From Armatimonadota bacterium (GTDB lineage: Bacteria > Sysuimicrobiota > Sysuimicrobiia > Sysuimicrobiales > Humicultoraceae), in assembly GCA_031459855.1 (NCBI GenBank), contig JAVKHP010000001.1, positions 2,439,906 to 2,503,905 of the forward strand: DNA of 64,000 bases. The letters run 5' to 3'. A program made the position numbers and the translations under genes. Shown here piece after piece: positions 21,253 to 29,669 of the stretch. Position 1 is the first letter of the stretch. Every line of letters starts with the position of its first letter. The notes below the pieces were generated by a model that did not search any database, was not told the DNA's origin, and saw nothing but the letters and a program-made list of their open reading frames with translations.

Positions 21253-21870
21253 ATGCGCGCGCGGCTCCGGACCTACCTGATCGCCGGCCTGCTGGTGGTG
21301 CTCCCCGCCGCCGTCACCGTGGCGGTGCTGCGGTGGCTGTTCCGGGTGCTGGACAGCGTGCTGGCGCCCGTCTTCGCCCTGGCGGGCCTGCGCGTGCCCG
21401 GCCTGGGGCTGCTGAGCGGCGTGGCGCTCATCCTGCTCGCGGGCGCCATGGCCAGCAACGTGTTGGGGCGCCGTCTGGTCGAGGCCTTCGACCGGTTCAT
21501 GCTGCGGATTCCGCTGGCCCGGTCGGTCTACGCTGCCACCAAGCAGCTGGCCGACTCCATCCTGCATCCCAACCGGATGGCCCTCAAGGAGGCCGTGCTG
21601 GTCGAGTGGCCGCGCAAAGGGCTCTACACCGTCGGCTTCGTCACCGGGGAGGGGCGCGGCGAGCTCCGGACGGTGGCTGGCGAGCGCATCGTGAACGTCT
21701 TCATCATGACCACGCCCAACCCCACCAGCGGGTTCGTGTGCCTGGTGCCGGAGAGCCAGGTGGTCCGCCTGCAGATGTCCATCGAGGACGCCCTGAAGCT
21801 GGTGGTCTCGGGCGGGATCGTGACGCCGGCCGAGGTCGGCCGTCCGGTGCCCACAGGGCGGTTCGAGTGA
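21253..21870 (+). CDS. DUF502 family membrane protein
   Basis: 205 residues starting at ATG 21253, immediately after the previous stop. Two N-terminal hydrophobic segments (about 7-27 and 48-68) are followed by a soluble domain with RIPLARSVYAATKQLADS, VGFVTGEG and TPNPTSGFVCLVPESQV, hallmarks of DUF502. The function is unknown; related plant proteins are endomembrane-associated. It is last in a pair with the CNNM/CorC gene, and the stop overlaps cdd. Confidence 0.9.
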   Translation: MRARLRTYLIAGLLVVLPAAVTVAVLRWLFRVLDSVLAPVFALAGLRVPGLGLLSGVALILLAGAMASNVLGRRLVEAFDRFMLRIPLARSVYAATKQLADSILHPNRMALKEAVLVEWPRKGLYTVGFVTGEGRGELRTVAGERIVNVFIMTTPNPTSGFVCLVPESQVVRLQMSIEDALKLVVSGGIVTPAEVGRPVPTGRFE

Positions 21871-22361
21871 TGGCCCCCGCGCCCCGCCGCGGCGGCCGCG
21901 GCGCCGCCATGGGGCCCCGGGCCGCGGTGCGCCGTGCGGCAGCAACCCCACAGAGCCGGGGCGTCTCGCTGCACCCCAGGCAGGTCGCAGCCCTGGTGCG
22001 TGCCGCCCGCCGCGTCCGCCTGCGGGCCCACGCTCCCTACTCGCGGTTTCCGGTGGGGGCCGCGGTGCTGACCGCGTCTGGTGCCATCGTGACGGGGTGC
22101 AACGTCGAGTCGGCGTCCTACGGCCTGTCGATCTGCGCCGAGCGCGCGGCCGTGGCACACGCCGTGGCCAGCGGCCACCGGCGGCTGCGGGCGGTCGCGG
22201 TCGCGGCCCGGCCGGCGGCGATGCCGTGTGGCGCCTGCCGGCAGGTGCTCCACGAGTTCGGCGTCGAGACCGTCGTCGTGGTGGCGCCGCGCGGGGCACC
22301 CCGCCTCTACCGGCTGCCCGACCTGCTGGCGCACCCGTTCGGGCCTGCCGGCATGCGGTGA
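21870..22361 (+). CDS. cdd: Cytidine deaminase
   Basis: 163 residues from ATG 21870, overlapping the DUF502 stop (TGATG). About 35 N-terminal residues are Arg/Ala-rich and non-conserved, so ATG 21909 or a later start is possible. Core motifs: APYSRFPVGAAV, GCNVESASYGLSICAERAA (zinc ligand Cys and catalytic Glu), MPCGACRQVLHEF (two zinc-binding Cys). Deaminates cytidine and deoxycytidine. In Firmicutes cdd is followed by era and recO; era is missing here. Confidence 0.95.
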   Translation: MAPAPRRGGRGAAMGPRAAVRRAAATPQSRGVSLHPRQVAALVRAARRVRLRAHAPYSRFPVGAAVLTASGAIVTGCNVESASYGLSICAERAAVAHAVASGHRRLRAVAVAARPAAMPCGACRQVLHEFGVETVVVVAPRGAPRLYRLPDLLAHPFGPAGMR

Positions 22362-22439
22362 GGCGCCCGCGGGCGCGCAATAGCGCGCCGACGCGTGCGC
22401 CAGCACTTCTCATCGATCCGCCACTGCCGCCAGCGTTCC

Positions 22440-22469
22440 TTGACGCTCGCACGCGGGCGTTCGTATAGT
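22440..22469 (+). promoter_or_regulatory. Promoter upstream of the PRC/MgtE_N/CBS gene
   Basis: TTGACG (22440-22445), 18-nt spacer, TATAGT (22464-22469). It is the only good promoter in the 166-nt gap after cdd. Confidence 0.7.
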
Positions 22470-22527
22470 AGTCGCGGCGCCGCGCATGCGCGGCCGCCTG
22501 GACGCGGTCCAGGATGGGAGCAGGATC

Positions 22528-23811
22528 GTGCATGTCACGTCGCTGCCGTTCAGCCGGCTTCTGGGACGGCGGGTCGTGGACGCCCGCGGCTATCCGCTGG
22601 GGCGGCTCGCGGACCTGGCGGCCGAGGTGCACCCCACACGGCCGCGCATCACGGGACTGCTGCTGGACGTCGACCGGCCGCGGGTGGCTCTCATCCCCTG
22701 GAGCGCGGTCGCCGCGCTGGAGCCCCAGATCAGGCTGAGCGTCGACCGCGCGGCGTTGCAGCCGCGTCCCCTGCAGCCCGACGAGGTCCCCCTGCGGGAA
22801 GCCCTGCTGGACAAGCAGGTCGTCGACACCCACGGGCTGCGCGTCGTGAAGGTGAACGATCTGTTCCTCGCCCGCAGCAACGGCGATCTGCTCCTCAGCG
22901 GCGTGGACGTCGGGCTCACGGGATTGCTGCGGCGGCTGGGGCTGGAACGCCCGGTCCGCTGGGTGTGCGCGCGGCTCCGGCGGCCGCTGTCTGACCACGC
23001 GCTCCCCTGGACCTACGTCGCGGCGCTCGGGGGTCCGGTGACGCCCCTCAAGCTGTCGATCTCGCGGGAACGCCTCCAGGCCATCCACCCGGCCGACCTG
23101 GCCGACCTGCTCAGCGAGATGGATCGCGAGGAGCGGGTGGAGGTGATGGCGGCGCTGCGCGACGACGTGGCCGCTGAGGTGCTGGAGGCGGCCGACCCCG
23201 AGGTGCAGACGCACATCCTCCGGTCGCTGCCCGCCGACCGCGCGTCGGACATCCTCGAGGAGATGGAGCCCGACGAGGCCGCCGACGTGCTGGGCGAGCT
23301 ACCGCGCGAGACCGCCACGGAGCTGCTCGACCGCATGGAGCCCGCGGCGGGCGCCGAGGTCAGCCGGCTGCTGGCGTACCCGCCCGACTCCGCCGGCGGG
23401 CGCATGACCCTCAACTTCATCGCGGTACCCGCCCAGTGGACGGCGGAGCAGACGATCACCCGGCTGCGCGAGCTCGCGCCCGACGCCGAGACGATCTACT
23501 ACCTGTACGTGGTCGACGACGCCGGCCGGCTGCTGGGCGTGCTCTCCCTGCGGCGCCTGTTGATCGCCGATCCCCAGACCCCCGTGACCCAGCTGATGAC
23601 GCCCGACGTTGTGGCGGTCCGTGCCAACCAGAGCGACGAGACGGCTGCGGGGCTCCTCGCGAAGTACGACCTGCTGGCGATTCCGGTGCTCGACGCCGAG
23701 GACCGGCTGCTCGGCATCATCACCGTCGACGACGTCGTGGACCTGCTGGCTGACCGGCTGGGCGGCCGGCTGCCCCGCCGGTTGGAGCGCATCCGGCGGC
23801 GGCGGGAGTAG
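22528..23811 (+). CDS. Soluble PRC-barrel / MgtE_N / CBS protein
   Basis: 427 residues with no membrane segment. Order: a PRC-barrel (about 5-70, LLGRRVVDARGYPLGRLADL), a second PRC-like repeat (about 85-150), an MgtE_N helical superhelix (about 180-305, with IHPADLADLLSEMD, SDILEEMEPDEAADVLGEL) and two CBS motifs (about 310-420). This is the cytoplasmic Mg2+-sensing half of MgtE without its channel. It sits 5 nt before an NRAMP gene, so it probably gates or regulates it (inference). I chose GTG 22528, preceded by GGGAGCAGGA; ATG 22486 is the alternative. Confidence 0.9.
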   Translation: MHVTSLPFSRLLGRRVVDARGYPLGRLADLAAEVHPTRPRITGLLLDVDRPRVALIPWSAVAALEPQIRLSVDRAALQPRPLQPDEVPLREALLDKQVVDTHGLRVVKVNDLFLARSNGDLLLSGVDVGLTGLLRRLGLERPVRWVCARLRRPLSDHALPWTYVAALGGPVTPLKLSISRERLQAIHPADLADLLSEMDREERVEVMAALRDDVAAEVLEAADPEVQTHILRSLPADRASDILEEMEPDEAADVLGELPRETATELLDRMEPAAGAEVSRLLAYPPDSAGGRMTLNFIAVPAQWTAEQTITRLRELAPDAETIYYLYVVDDAGRLLGVLSLRRLLIADPQTPVTQLMTPDVVAVRANQSDETAAGLLAKYDLLAIPVLDAEDRLLGIITVDDVVDLLADRLGGRLPRRLERIRRRRE

Positions 23812-23816
23812 CCGCC

Positions 23817-25049
23817 GTGCGGGGCCTTGGGCGCCGCTGGACGGCGCTGATGGCGTTCCTTGCGGTGGCGGGGCCGGGGATCATCACCGCGGCGGTGGAC
23901 AACGACGCCAACGGCATCGCCACGTACTCGACCGCGGGCGCGCAGTTCGGCTACGCGTTGCTGTGGACCCTGCCCCTGGCGGCGGTGGCGCTGGTCGTCG
24001 TGCAGGAGATGACCGCGCGGATGGGATCGGTGACCGGCCTGGGGCTGGCGGACCTGATCCGCGAGCAGTTCGGCGTGCGGGTCACCACGGCGATCATGGC
24101 CGTCCTGGTGGTGGCCAACTGGGCCAATACCATCGGGAACTTCGCGGGCGTGGCCGGGAGCCTGGAGATCTTCCGCTTGCCGCGGCTGGTGGGCATCCCC
24201 GTCGTGGCCGCGGTGGTGGCGCTGCTGGTGCTGCGCGGCGGCTACCGGCTCATCGAGCGCGTCTTCCTGGGTGCGTCGGCGCTGTACGTCCTCTACGCCA
24301 TTTCGGCCGTCCTGGCCCGGCCCGACTGGTCCGCGGTGTCGCGGGCCGCCGTCGTGCCCACGGTGCGGCTCGACCGGGAGTACCTCTACCTGCTGATCGC
24401 CCTGATCGGCACCACCATCGCGCCGTGGATGCAGTTCTACCAGCAGGCGGCCGTGGTGGACAAAGGGCTCACGGCGGGCGACCTGCGGCTGGAACGGGCG
24501 GATACGGCGCTGGGCGCGCTGGTCACGGCGCTGGTAGCCGGGTCGATCATCGTCGCCACGGCGGCCACGCTGCACCCGGCCGGCATCGTCGTCGCGCGCG
24601 CCGAGGACGCAGCGCGGGCGCTGGCGCCGCTGGCCGGGATCTACGCGTCGGCGTTGTTCGCGGTGGGGCTGCTGAACGCCGCCGTCTTCTCGGTGGCGAT
24701 CATCCCCCTCTCGACGGCGTACAGCGTCTGTGAGGCGTTCGGCTGGGAAGCGGGGCTCGATCGGTCTCCCCGCCAGGCGCCCGTCTTCTACGGGCTGTTC
24801 CTGGCCGTGCTGATCACCAGCGCGCTCGCGGTCCTCTGGCCGGGCCTGCCGTTGATTCCCGTCATGGTCTTCTCCCAGGCCTTGAACGGTGTGCTGCTCC
24901 CCGCGGTGCTGGTGGCCATGCTGCGCCTGGTCAACGACCGGCGCCTGCTGGGCGAGCACGTGAACGGCTCCGTGGCCAACGCCATCGCCGGCACGGTGAC
25001 GGCCGCGCTGGTGGTGCTGACGCTGGCGCTGCTCGTGTGGAGCCTGTAG
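23817..25049 (+). CDS. NRAMP-related divalent cation transporter
   Basis: 410 residues, about 11 hydrophobic helices. GPGIITAAVDNDANGIATYS is the TM1 region, where canonical NRAMPs have DPGN; here it is DNDAN. TM6 reads IGTTIAPWMQFY in place of the canonical MPH motif that supplies the Mn/Fe-binding Met. Such changes occur in NRAMP-related Mg2+ transporters. GTG 23817 lies 5 nt after a soluble MgtE_N/CBS protein, supporting Mg2+ or a related hard cation (inference). Confidence 0.88.
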   Translation: MRGLGRRWTALMAFLAVAGPGIITAAVDNDANGIATYSTAGAQFGYALLWTLPLAAVALVVVQEMTARMGSVTGLGLADLIREQFGVRVTTAIMAVLVVANWANTIGNFAGVAGSLEIFRLPRLVGIPVVAAVVALLVLRGGYRLIERVFLGASALYVLYAISAVLARPDWSAVSRAAVVPTVRLDREYLYLLIALIGTTIAPWMQFYQQAAVVDKGLTAGDLRLERADTALGALVTALVAGSIIVATAATLHPAGIVVARAEDAARALAPLAGIYASALFAVGLLNAAVFSVAIIPLSTAYSVCEAFGWEAGLDRSPRQAPVFYGLFLAVLITSALAVLWPGLPLIPVMVFSQALNGVLLPAVLVAMLRLVNDRRLLGEHVNGSVANAIAGTVTAALVVLTLALLVWSL

Positions 25050-25079
25050 GCCACGAGGGCCGCAGACAGGGTCCTGATC

Positions 25080-25862
25080 GTGGGTCTGTACACGCTGGAA
25101 GGCGTGGTGCTGCGTCGGCGGAATCTGGGCGAGGCCGACCGCCTGGTCGTGCTCTTCTCCCGCGAGCGGGGGAAGGTGACGGTGGTAGCGCGTGGCGCCC
25201 GGCGCCCCCGCAGTCGGCTGGGCGGCCGCCTGGAGCCGCCCGCGCGCGTCCGCGCCCTGGTGGCGGAGGGGCGCACCCTCGACGTGCTGGCGCAGGTCGA
25301 CGTGCTCGACGCCTACCCGGCGCTGCGGCAGGACCTGGACCGCGTGGCGACCACCGCGCTGGTGCTGGAGCTGGTGGACCGCGCTCTGGCCGACCGCCAG
25401 CCGCATCCAGACGTCTACCGGCTGCTGCTGGAAGCCCTGGAGCTCCTGGTCCAAGGGGGCGGCGACCTGGCCTGCGCGTGGTTCCTGGCGCGCCTGCTGG
25501 TGCTCACGGGACACCGCCCGGCGGTCGGACGCTGTGCGGTGTGCGGCGCCCGCACGCGCGGGCCGGTGGCGTGGAGCGCAGCGCTGGGTGGCAGCCTGGA
25601 CGCCGCGTGCAGGCAGCACGACCCGCAGGCGTTCCCCCTGGATGGGCGCACTGTAGGACTGCTGGCGTTCCTCCTGGACGCGCGGCCATCCGCGGTGCGC
25701 AGGCTGCGGCCGCCCACACGCGACCTGGTCGCCGCCACCCGTGCGCTCCATCAGATGGCCGAGGCGGTCTGGGAGGTGCGCCTGCGGGCGCCGGCCGTCG
25801 TCGGGCGCCTACGGGAGACCGCACCCCCCTACGGGATCCGCGCCGACGGCTCCGGGCCTTGA
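25080..25862 (+). CDS. recO: DNA repair protein RecO
   Basis: 260 residues. N-terminal OB fold with LEGVVLRRRNLGEADRLVVL and VTVVARGARRPRSRLGG, an all-helical centre, and a CxxC zinc element (GRCAVCGA) with a further Cys about 25 residues on. RecO loads RecA with RecR and anneals ssDNA. GTG 25080 gives the conserved start. It precedes the glyQS operon as in Firmicutes; era, its usual upstream partner, is absent from this locus. Confidence 0.95.
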   Translation: MGLYTLEGVVLRRRNLGEADRLVVLFSRERGKVTVVARGARRPRSRLGGRLEPPARVRALVAEGRTLDVLAQVDVLDAYPALRQDLDRVATTALVLELVDRALADRQPHPDVYRLLLEALELLVQGGGDLACAWFLARLLVLTGHRPAVGRCAVCGARTRGPVAWSAALGGSLDAACRQHDPQAFPLDGRTVGLLAFLLDARPSAVRRLRPPTRDLVAATRALHQMAEAVWEVRLRAPAVVGRLRETAPPYGIRADGSGP

Positions 25863-25875
25863 TCGCAGGGCATCG

Positions 25876-25884
25876 TGGTATATT
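25876..25884 (+). promoter_or_regulatory. Extended -10 promoter of the small membrane protein
   Basis: TGGTATATT: TG plus a good -10 hexamer (25879-25884), about 13 nt after the recO stop. The predicted start near 25891 coincides with the Shine-Dalgarno region of the next gene. Confidence 0.6.
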
Positions 25885-25904
25885 CCCTTCGGGGAGGTGC
25901 GGGG

Positions 25905-26159
25905 ATGGAGATCGACCTCGATCGGGCGCGCCGTGCGCTCGTGGACCTGGGCGCGGCCCTCGCCGAAGCCCGCGGCGTGGTGCGGGTCGGCCCCGATGGC
26001 GTCGTGCGGATCCGCACTGAGTCCGAGGTGATCGAGCTGCCGGTCTCGTGGGCGGTGGCGGGGCTCGTGGCGTTCGCGGCCGCTGCCCTGCTCTCGGCGG
26101 TGCCGGTCCCCTCGGTGCGACGGCGCAGTCGGGAGGAGGAGCCGCTCGGGATCGGCTGA
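25905..26159 (+). CDS. Small hypothetical membrane protein
   Basis: 84 residues from ATG 25905, with GGAGG at 25893-25897. A predicted amphipathic N-terminal half (DLDRARRALVDLGAALAEA) is followed by a beta-like stretch (VVRVGPDGVVRIRTES) and one TM helix (about 49-68, SWAVAGLVAFAAAALLSAV), then a short charged tail. I recognise no family. A strong Shine-Dalgarno and its own extended -10 promoter argue it is real. It lies between recO and the glyQ T-box. Confidence 0.65.
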   Translation: MEIDLDRARRALVDLGAALAEARGVVRVGPDGVVRIRTESEVIELPVSWAVAGLVAFAAAALLSAVPVPSVRRRSREEEPLGIG

Positions 26160-26360
26160 TGCCTCGGCTGCGGCACTGGCGCGGACGTCAAACGGCCGCG
26201 ACGCGCCAGGGAGCCGGTCGTGTCTTGCTATAGGAGCTCTGTGGACGTTTCCACAGGGACCGGTGTCGGTGTCCGGGTCCAGGTGGTCAAGGACCTGCTG
26301 GGGCCTGGGAGATAGAGCGCGTGGCGCTCGACGAGTATGCTTTCGACGCGCGCCGGTGCG
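26160..26360. other. Intergenic stretch with hairpins and a possible 24-codon ORF
   Basis: No family recognised. Contains an 8-bp inverted repeat CTGGCGCG/CGCGCCAG, then AGGAG followed 5 nt later by GTG 26241, opening a 24-codon frame that ends at 26315. The start of that frame lies in a 7-bp stem-loop, CTGTGGA-CGTT-TCCACAG (26239-26256). The coding status is undecided. Confidence 0.3.
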
Positions 26361-26390
26361 TTGACCCTGCGCGCGGGGCGCTGGTACAAT
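26361..26390 (+). promoter_or_regulatory. Promoter of the glyQS T-box transcript
   Basis: TTGACC (26361-26366), 18-nt spacer, TACAAT (26385-26390). Transcription would start near 26397, at the beginning of the T-box leader. Confidence 0.75.
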
Positions 26391-26396
26391 GGCCGG

Positions 26397-26657
26397 GCCA
26401 TCGGCCGTCTGGCGATGCGGGAGAGGAGTAGGCGCGTGGCCGGCTGGAGAGAGCCCGTGGGTGGTGCGAACGGGCGCGGCGCGCGCTGAACGGCGCTCCC
26501 AAGCCGCTGCCCGGCGTCCGGCGCGCAGGTGCGCTGGGGCGTCGACGCAGCCGGGAACCGCCCGTTAGCGCGGACGAGAGGGCCCGCCGGTCGGAGCGAC
26601 CGGCGGGAATCAGGGTGGAACCGCGGAGCCGCCGTCCCTGAGGACGGGGCTCCTTTT
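26397..26657 (+). ncRNA. T-box riboswitch (glycine) upstream of glyQS
   Basis: The T-box sequence AGGGTGGAACCGCGG (26612-26626) is near-canonical. It contains UGGA, whose A would pair with the U discriminator of tRNA-Gly. Upstream, GAGGAGTAGG, AGAGAGCCCG and GGTGGTGCGAACGGGC resemble Stem I conserved elements, and a GGC codon at 26492-26494 is a plausible glycine specifier. A GC-rich hairpin with T5 follows as the terminator. Uncharged tRNA-Gly would stabilise the antiterminator and allow glyQS transcription. The specifier assignment is inference; the T-box itself is clear. Confidence 0.93.
26626..26657 (+). terminator. Conditional intrinsic terminator of the glycine T-box
   Basis: GAGCC-G-CCGTCC, loop CTGA, GGACGG-GGCTC, then CCTTTTT: an 11-bp stem with one bulged G and a T-run. 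Its 5' arm overlaps the end of the T-box sequence, as needed for mutually exclusive terminator and antiterminator folds. Confidence 0.9.
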
Positions 26658-26687
26658 TGTGTGACCCGCTGTCGACCGTGGGAGCCG

Positions 26688-27584
26688 ATGCCAAGGCGCG
26701 TGCGGACGTTTCAGGAGCTGATCTTGGCCCTGCACCGGTTCTGGGGCGCGCGCGGGTGCGTGCTCGAGGAGCCCTACGACGTCGAGGTCGGGGCCGGCAC
26801 GATGCACCCGGCGACGTTCTTTGGCGCGCTGGGACCGCAGCCCTGGCGCGTCGCCTACGTGCAACCCAGCCGGCGCCCCGTGGACGGCCGGTACGGCGAC
26901 AACCCCAACCGGCTGTACCGGCACTACCAGTACCAGGTCGTGCTCAAGCCGCCGCCGAACGACGTCCAGGCGCTCTACCTCCGCAGCCTCGAGCGGCTGG
27001 GCCTGGTGCTGGCGCACCACGACGTGCGCTTCCTGGAGGACGACTGGGAAGCGCCGACGCTGGGTGCGTGGGGCGTGGGGTGGCAGGTGTTCCTCGACGG
27101 TCTGGAGATCACCCAGTTCACGTACTTCCAGCAGATGGGCGGCTTCGACGTGGAGCCGGTGGCGGTGGAGCTCACCTACGGGCTGGAGCGCCTGGCCATG
27201 TACCTGCAGCGGCGGGCCTGGGTGTACGACGTCGTGTGGGCGCCGGGGGTGACGTACGGGGCGGTGCGCCGGGCGGAAGAGCGCGAGTACTCCGCGCACG
27301 GGTTCGAGCATGCCGACATCCAGACCCTGTGGCGGCTGTTTGACGCGCACGAGGCCGAGGCGCGGCGGCTCCTGGAGATCCCTCTGGTGCGGCCCGCCTA
27401 CGACGAGGTGCTGAAGTGCTCGCACCTGTTCAACCTCCTGGAGGCGCGGGGCGCCATCAGCGTCGCGCAGCGGGTGGAGCTCATGGGACGCACCCGGGCC
27501 CTGGCGCGCGCGTGTGCGGCCGCCTACCTCAACCGGCTAGCCGACGCGCAGGCCGCCGCGGCGGGAGGCACCGGTGGTGCCTGA
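26688..27584 (+). CDS. glyQ: Glycyl-tRNA synthetase alpha subunit
   Basis: 298 residues, class II catalytic subunit of the bacterial alpha2beta2 GlyRS. Shows [54 protein letters not shown] and YFQQMGG. Activates glycine. ATG 26688 is preceded by GGGAG and follows the T-box terminator. Its end overlaps glyS by 11 nt, so the subunits are translationally coupled. Confidence 0.97.
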   Translation: MPRRVRTFQELILALHRFWGARGCVLEEPYDVEVGAGTMHPATFFGALGPQPWRVAYVQPSRRPVDGRYGDNPNRLYRHYQYQVVLKPPPNDVQALYLRSLERLGLVLAHHDVRFLEDDWEAPTLGAWGVGWQVFLDGLEITQFTYFQQMGGFDVEPVAVELTYGLERLAMYLQRRAWVYDVVWAPGVTYGAVRRAEEREYSAHGFEHADIQTLWRLFDAHEAEARRLLEIPLVRPAYDEVLKCSHLFNLLEARGAISVAQRVELMGRTRALARACAAAYLNRLADAQAAAAGGTGGA

Positions 27585-29649
27585 GCTGCTGGTCGAGGTC
27601 GGCGCCGAAGAGCTGCCCCCGCACGCGCTACCGGCCGTGCTCGAGCAGCTGGCGCGCGAAGCGCAGGCGGCGCTCCAGGAGGCGCGGCTCGAGGTGCGCG
27701 AGGTGCAGACTACCGGCACGGTGCGGCGTCTGGTGCTGACCGCGGTGCTGGCCGCAGCGCGGCAGCGGGACGTCGTCACGGTGGTGCGTGGCCCGGCCGC
27801 ACGCGTGGCGTTCGACGCCCAGGGACGGCCCACCCAGGCGGCGGTGGGGTTCGCACGGGCCCAGGGGGTGCCCGTGGAGGCGCTGCAGGTGCGCGACCTG
27901 GACGGCGGGCGGTACGTGGTGGCGGAGCGTCACGCGCCCGGGCGCCCGGCCGCGGTGGTGCTGGCCGAGGTGCTCCCCGGCGTGCTCGGCCGGCTGGTCT
28001 TCCCCAAGATGATGCGGTGGAACGGCGACGGCGTCCGCTTCGGCCGGCCGATCCGGTGGATCGTGGCGCTGCTGGACCGGCAGGTGGTGCCGCTGAGCTT
28101 CGCCGGAGTCCGCGCAGGACGGCGCACCGTCGGCCATCGGGTGCTCGCGCCGCGCGCCATCACGCTGCCGCAGGCTGCGGCCTACCCGGCGGCCATGCGC
28201 CAGGGGCGGGTGATCCTCGATCCCGCCGCGCGGCGCGCCCGCATCGCGCGAGGCGCCACGCGCCTGGCTGCGGCTGTGGGCGGGCGCCCGCTGCTGGATG
28301 CCGCGTTGCTGGACGAGCTGGTGTGGTCGATCGAGCACCCCACGCCGCTGCTCGGGCGCTTCGAGGAGCGGTTCGCCAGGGACCTGCCGCGCCCGGTGGT
28401 GCTGGTGACGCTGCAGCACCACCAGAAGTGCTTTGGCGTGGAGGGCGCCGACGGCGCACTGCTGCCGGCGTTCATCGCCGTGCGCGACGGCGGCATGGCG
28501 CACCTGGCAGCGGTCCGCACCGGGCACGAGTGGGTCGTGCACGCGCGGCTGGCAGACGCGCGGTTCTTCCTCGAGGAGGACCGGCGCGGCACCTTCGACG
28601 CATGGGACGCGGCGCTGGCGCGCGTGGCCCACGGCGCGGGGCTGGGCTCGATGGCCGACCACGTGGAGCGCCTGGCCCGGGTTGCGCAGTGGCTGGCCGG
28701 CGCCGTCGGCGCGTCCGCGGACGACCGGGCGACGGTCGCGCGGGCCGCGCGCCTGTGCAAGGCGGACCTGGTGACGGCCATGGTGGGCGAGTTCCCCGAG
28801 CTCCAGGGCGTGGTGGGGCGTCTCTACGCCGAGGAGCGCGGAGAGCCTGCCGCGGTCGCGCAGGCCATCGAGGAGCACTACTGGCCCAAGGGGCCCGGCG
28901 AGCCTCTGCCCGCTACGCTCCCGGGCGCGCTGCTGGCCATCGCCGATCGGGCGGTGCTGCTGGCGGGGGCGTTCCTCCGAGGGTTGGAGCCGACGGGCTC
29001 GCAGGATCCCTACGGGCTGCGCCGTGCCGCCAGCGGGATCGCCGTGATCGCGGCCGAGCGGGGCCTGCCGCTTGGGTTGCGATCGTTGTTCGACGAGGCG
29101 ATGGCGGCGTACGCCGCGCCGGTAGACGATCGGGCGCGGGCCGTGGAGGCCTGCGTGGCCTTCACGCTCCAGCGGCTGCGGACGTGGCTGGAAGAGCAGG
29201 GCATCGCGTATGATACCCTCGATGCCGTGCTGGCGGTGGGGGACGACCGGCCGGCGGATCTCGCCGCGCGAGCCCGGGCCCTCCAAGCCGCCCGTCGGCA
29301 ACCCGCGATGCCGCGCCTGGCCACGGCATTTGCGCGGGCCTCACGCATCCTGTCGCAGGGGACGGCGGCCGACCGGGTCGCGCCGGACCTCTTCGTGGAG
29401 CCGGAGGAAGCAGAGCTGTATCGTGCCTGGCAGGAGGTGGCCGCGATCGTGGAGGCGGAGGCAGCGGCAGGGCGCTACCCGGCCGCCCTGGAAGCGCTGG
29501 TGCGGCTGGCCGACCCGGTCGACGCGTTCTTCGACCGGGTGCTCGTCATGGCGCCCGACGAGCGCCTGCGGGGCAACCGCCTGGCGCTGCTACGGGCCGT
29601 GACGCAGAGCTTCCTGCGCGTGGCAGACTTCGGACGGCTGGCAGGCTGA
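27574..29649 (+). CDS. glyS: Glycyl-tRNA synthetase beta subunit
   Basis: 691 residues, normal length. [20 protein letters not shown] at the N terminus, [20 protein letters not shown] and [12 protein letters not shown] in the body, an HD-like module, and a C-terminal anticodon/DALR-type helical domain with [22 protein letters not shown]. Binds tRNA-Gly and completes the enzyme. GTG 27574 overlaps glyQ (GTG 27577 is equally possible). Co-regulated through the T-box. Confidence 0.97.
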   Translation: MVPELLVEVGAEELPPHALPAVLEQLAREAQAALQEARLEVREVQTTGTVRRLVLTAVLAAARQRDVVTVVRGPAARVAFDAQGRPTQAAVGFARAQGVPVEALQVRDLDGGRYVVAERHAPGRPAAVVLAEVLPGVLGRLVFPKMMRWNGDGVRFGRPIRWIVALLDRQVVPLSFAGVRAGRRTVGHRVLAPRAITLPQAAAYPAAMRQGRVILDPAARRARIARGATRLAAAVGGRPLLDAALLDELVWSIEHPTPLLGRFEERFARDLPRPVVLVTLQHHQKCFGVEGADGALLPAFIAVRDGGMAHLAAVRTGHEWVVHARLADARFFLEEDRRGTFDAWDAALARVAHGAGLGSMADHVERLARVAQWLAGAVGASADDRATVARAARLCKADLVTAMVGEFPELQGVVGRLYAEERGEPAAVAQAIEEHYWPKGPGEPLPATLPGALLAIADRAVLLAGAFLRGLEPTGSQDPYGLRRAASGIAVIAAERGLPLGLRSLFDEAMAAYAAPVDDRARAVEACVAFTLQRLRTWLEEQGIAYDTLDAVLAVGDDRPADLAARARALQAARRQPAMPRLATAFARASRILSQGTAADRVAPDLFVEPEEAELYRAWQEVAAIVEAEAAAGRYPAALEALVRLADPVDAFFDRVLVMAPDERLRGNRLALLRAVTQSFLRVADFGRLAG

Positions 29650-29669
29650 CGGTGGAGGGGAGGAAGGCC

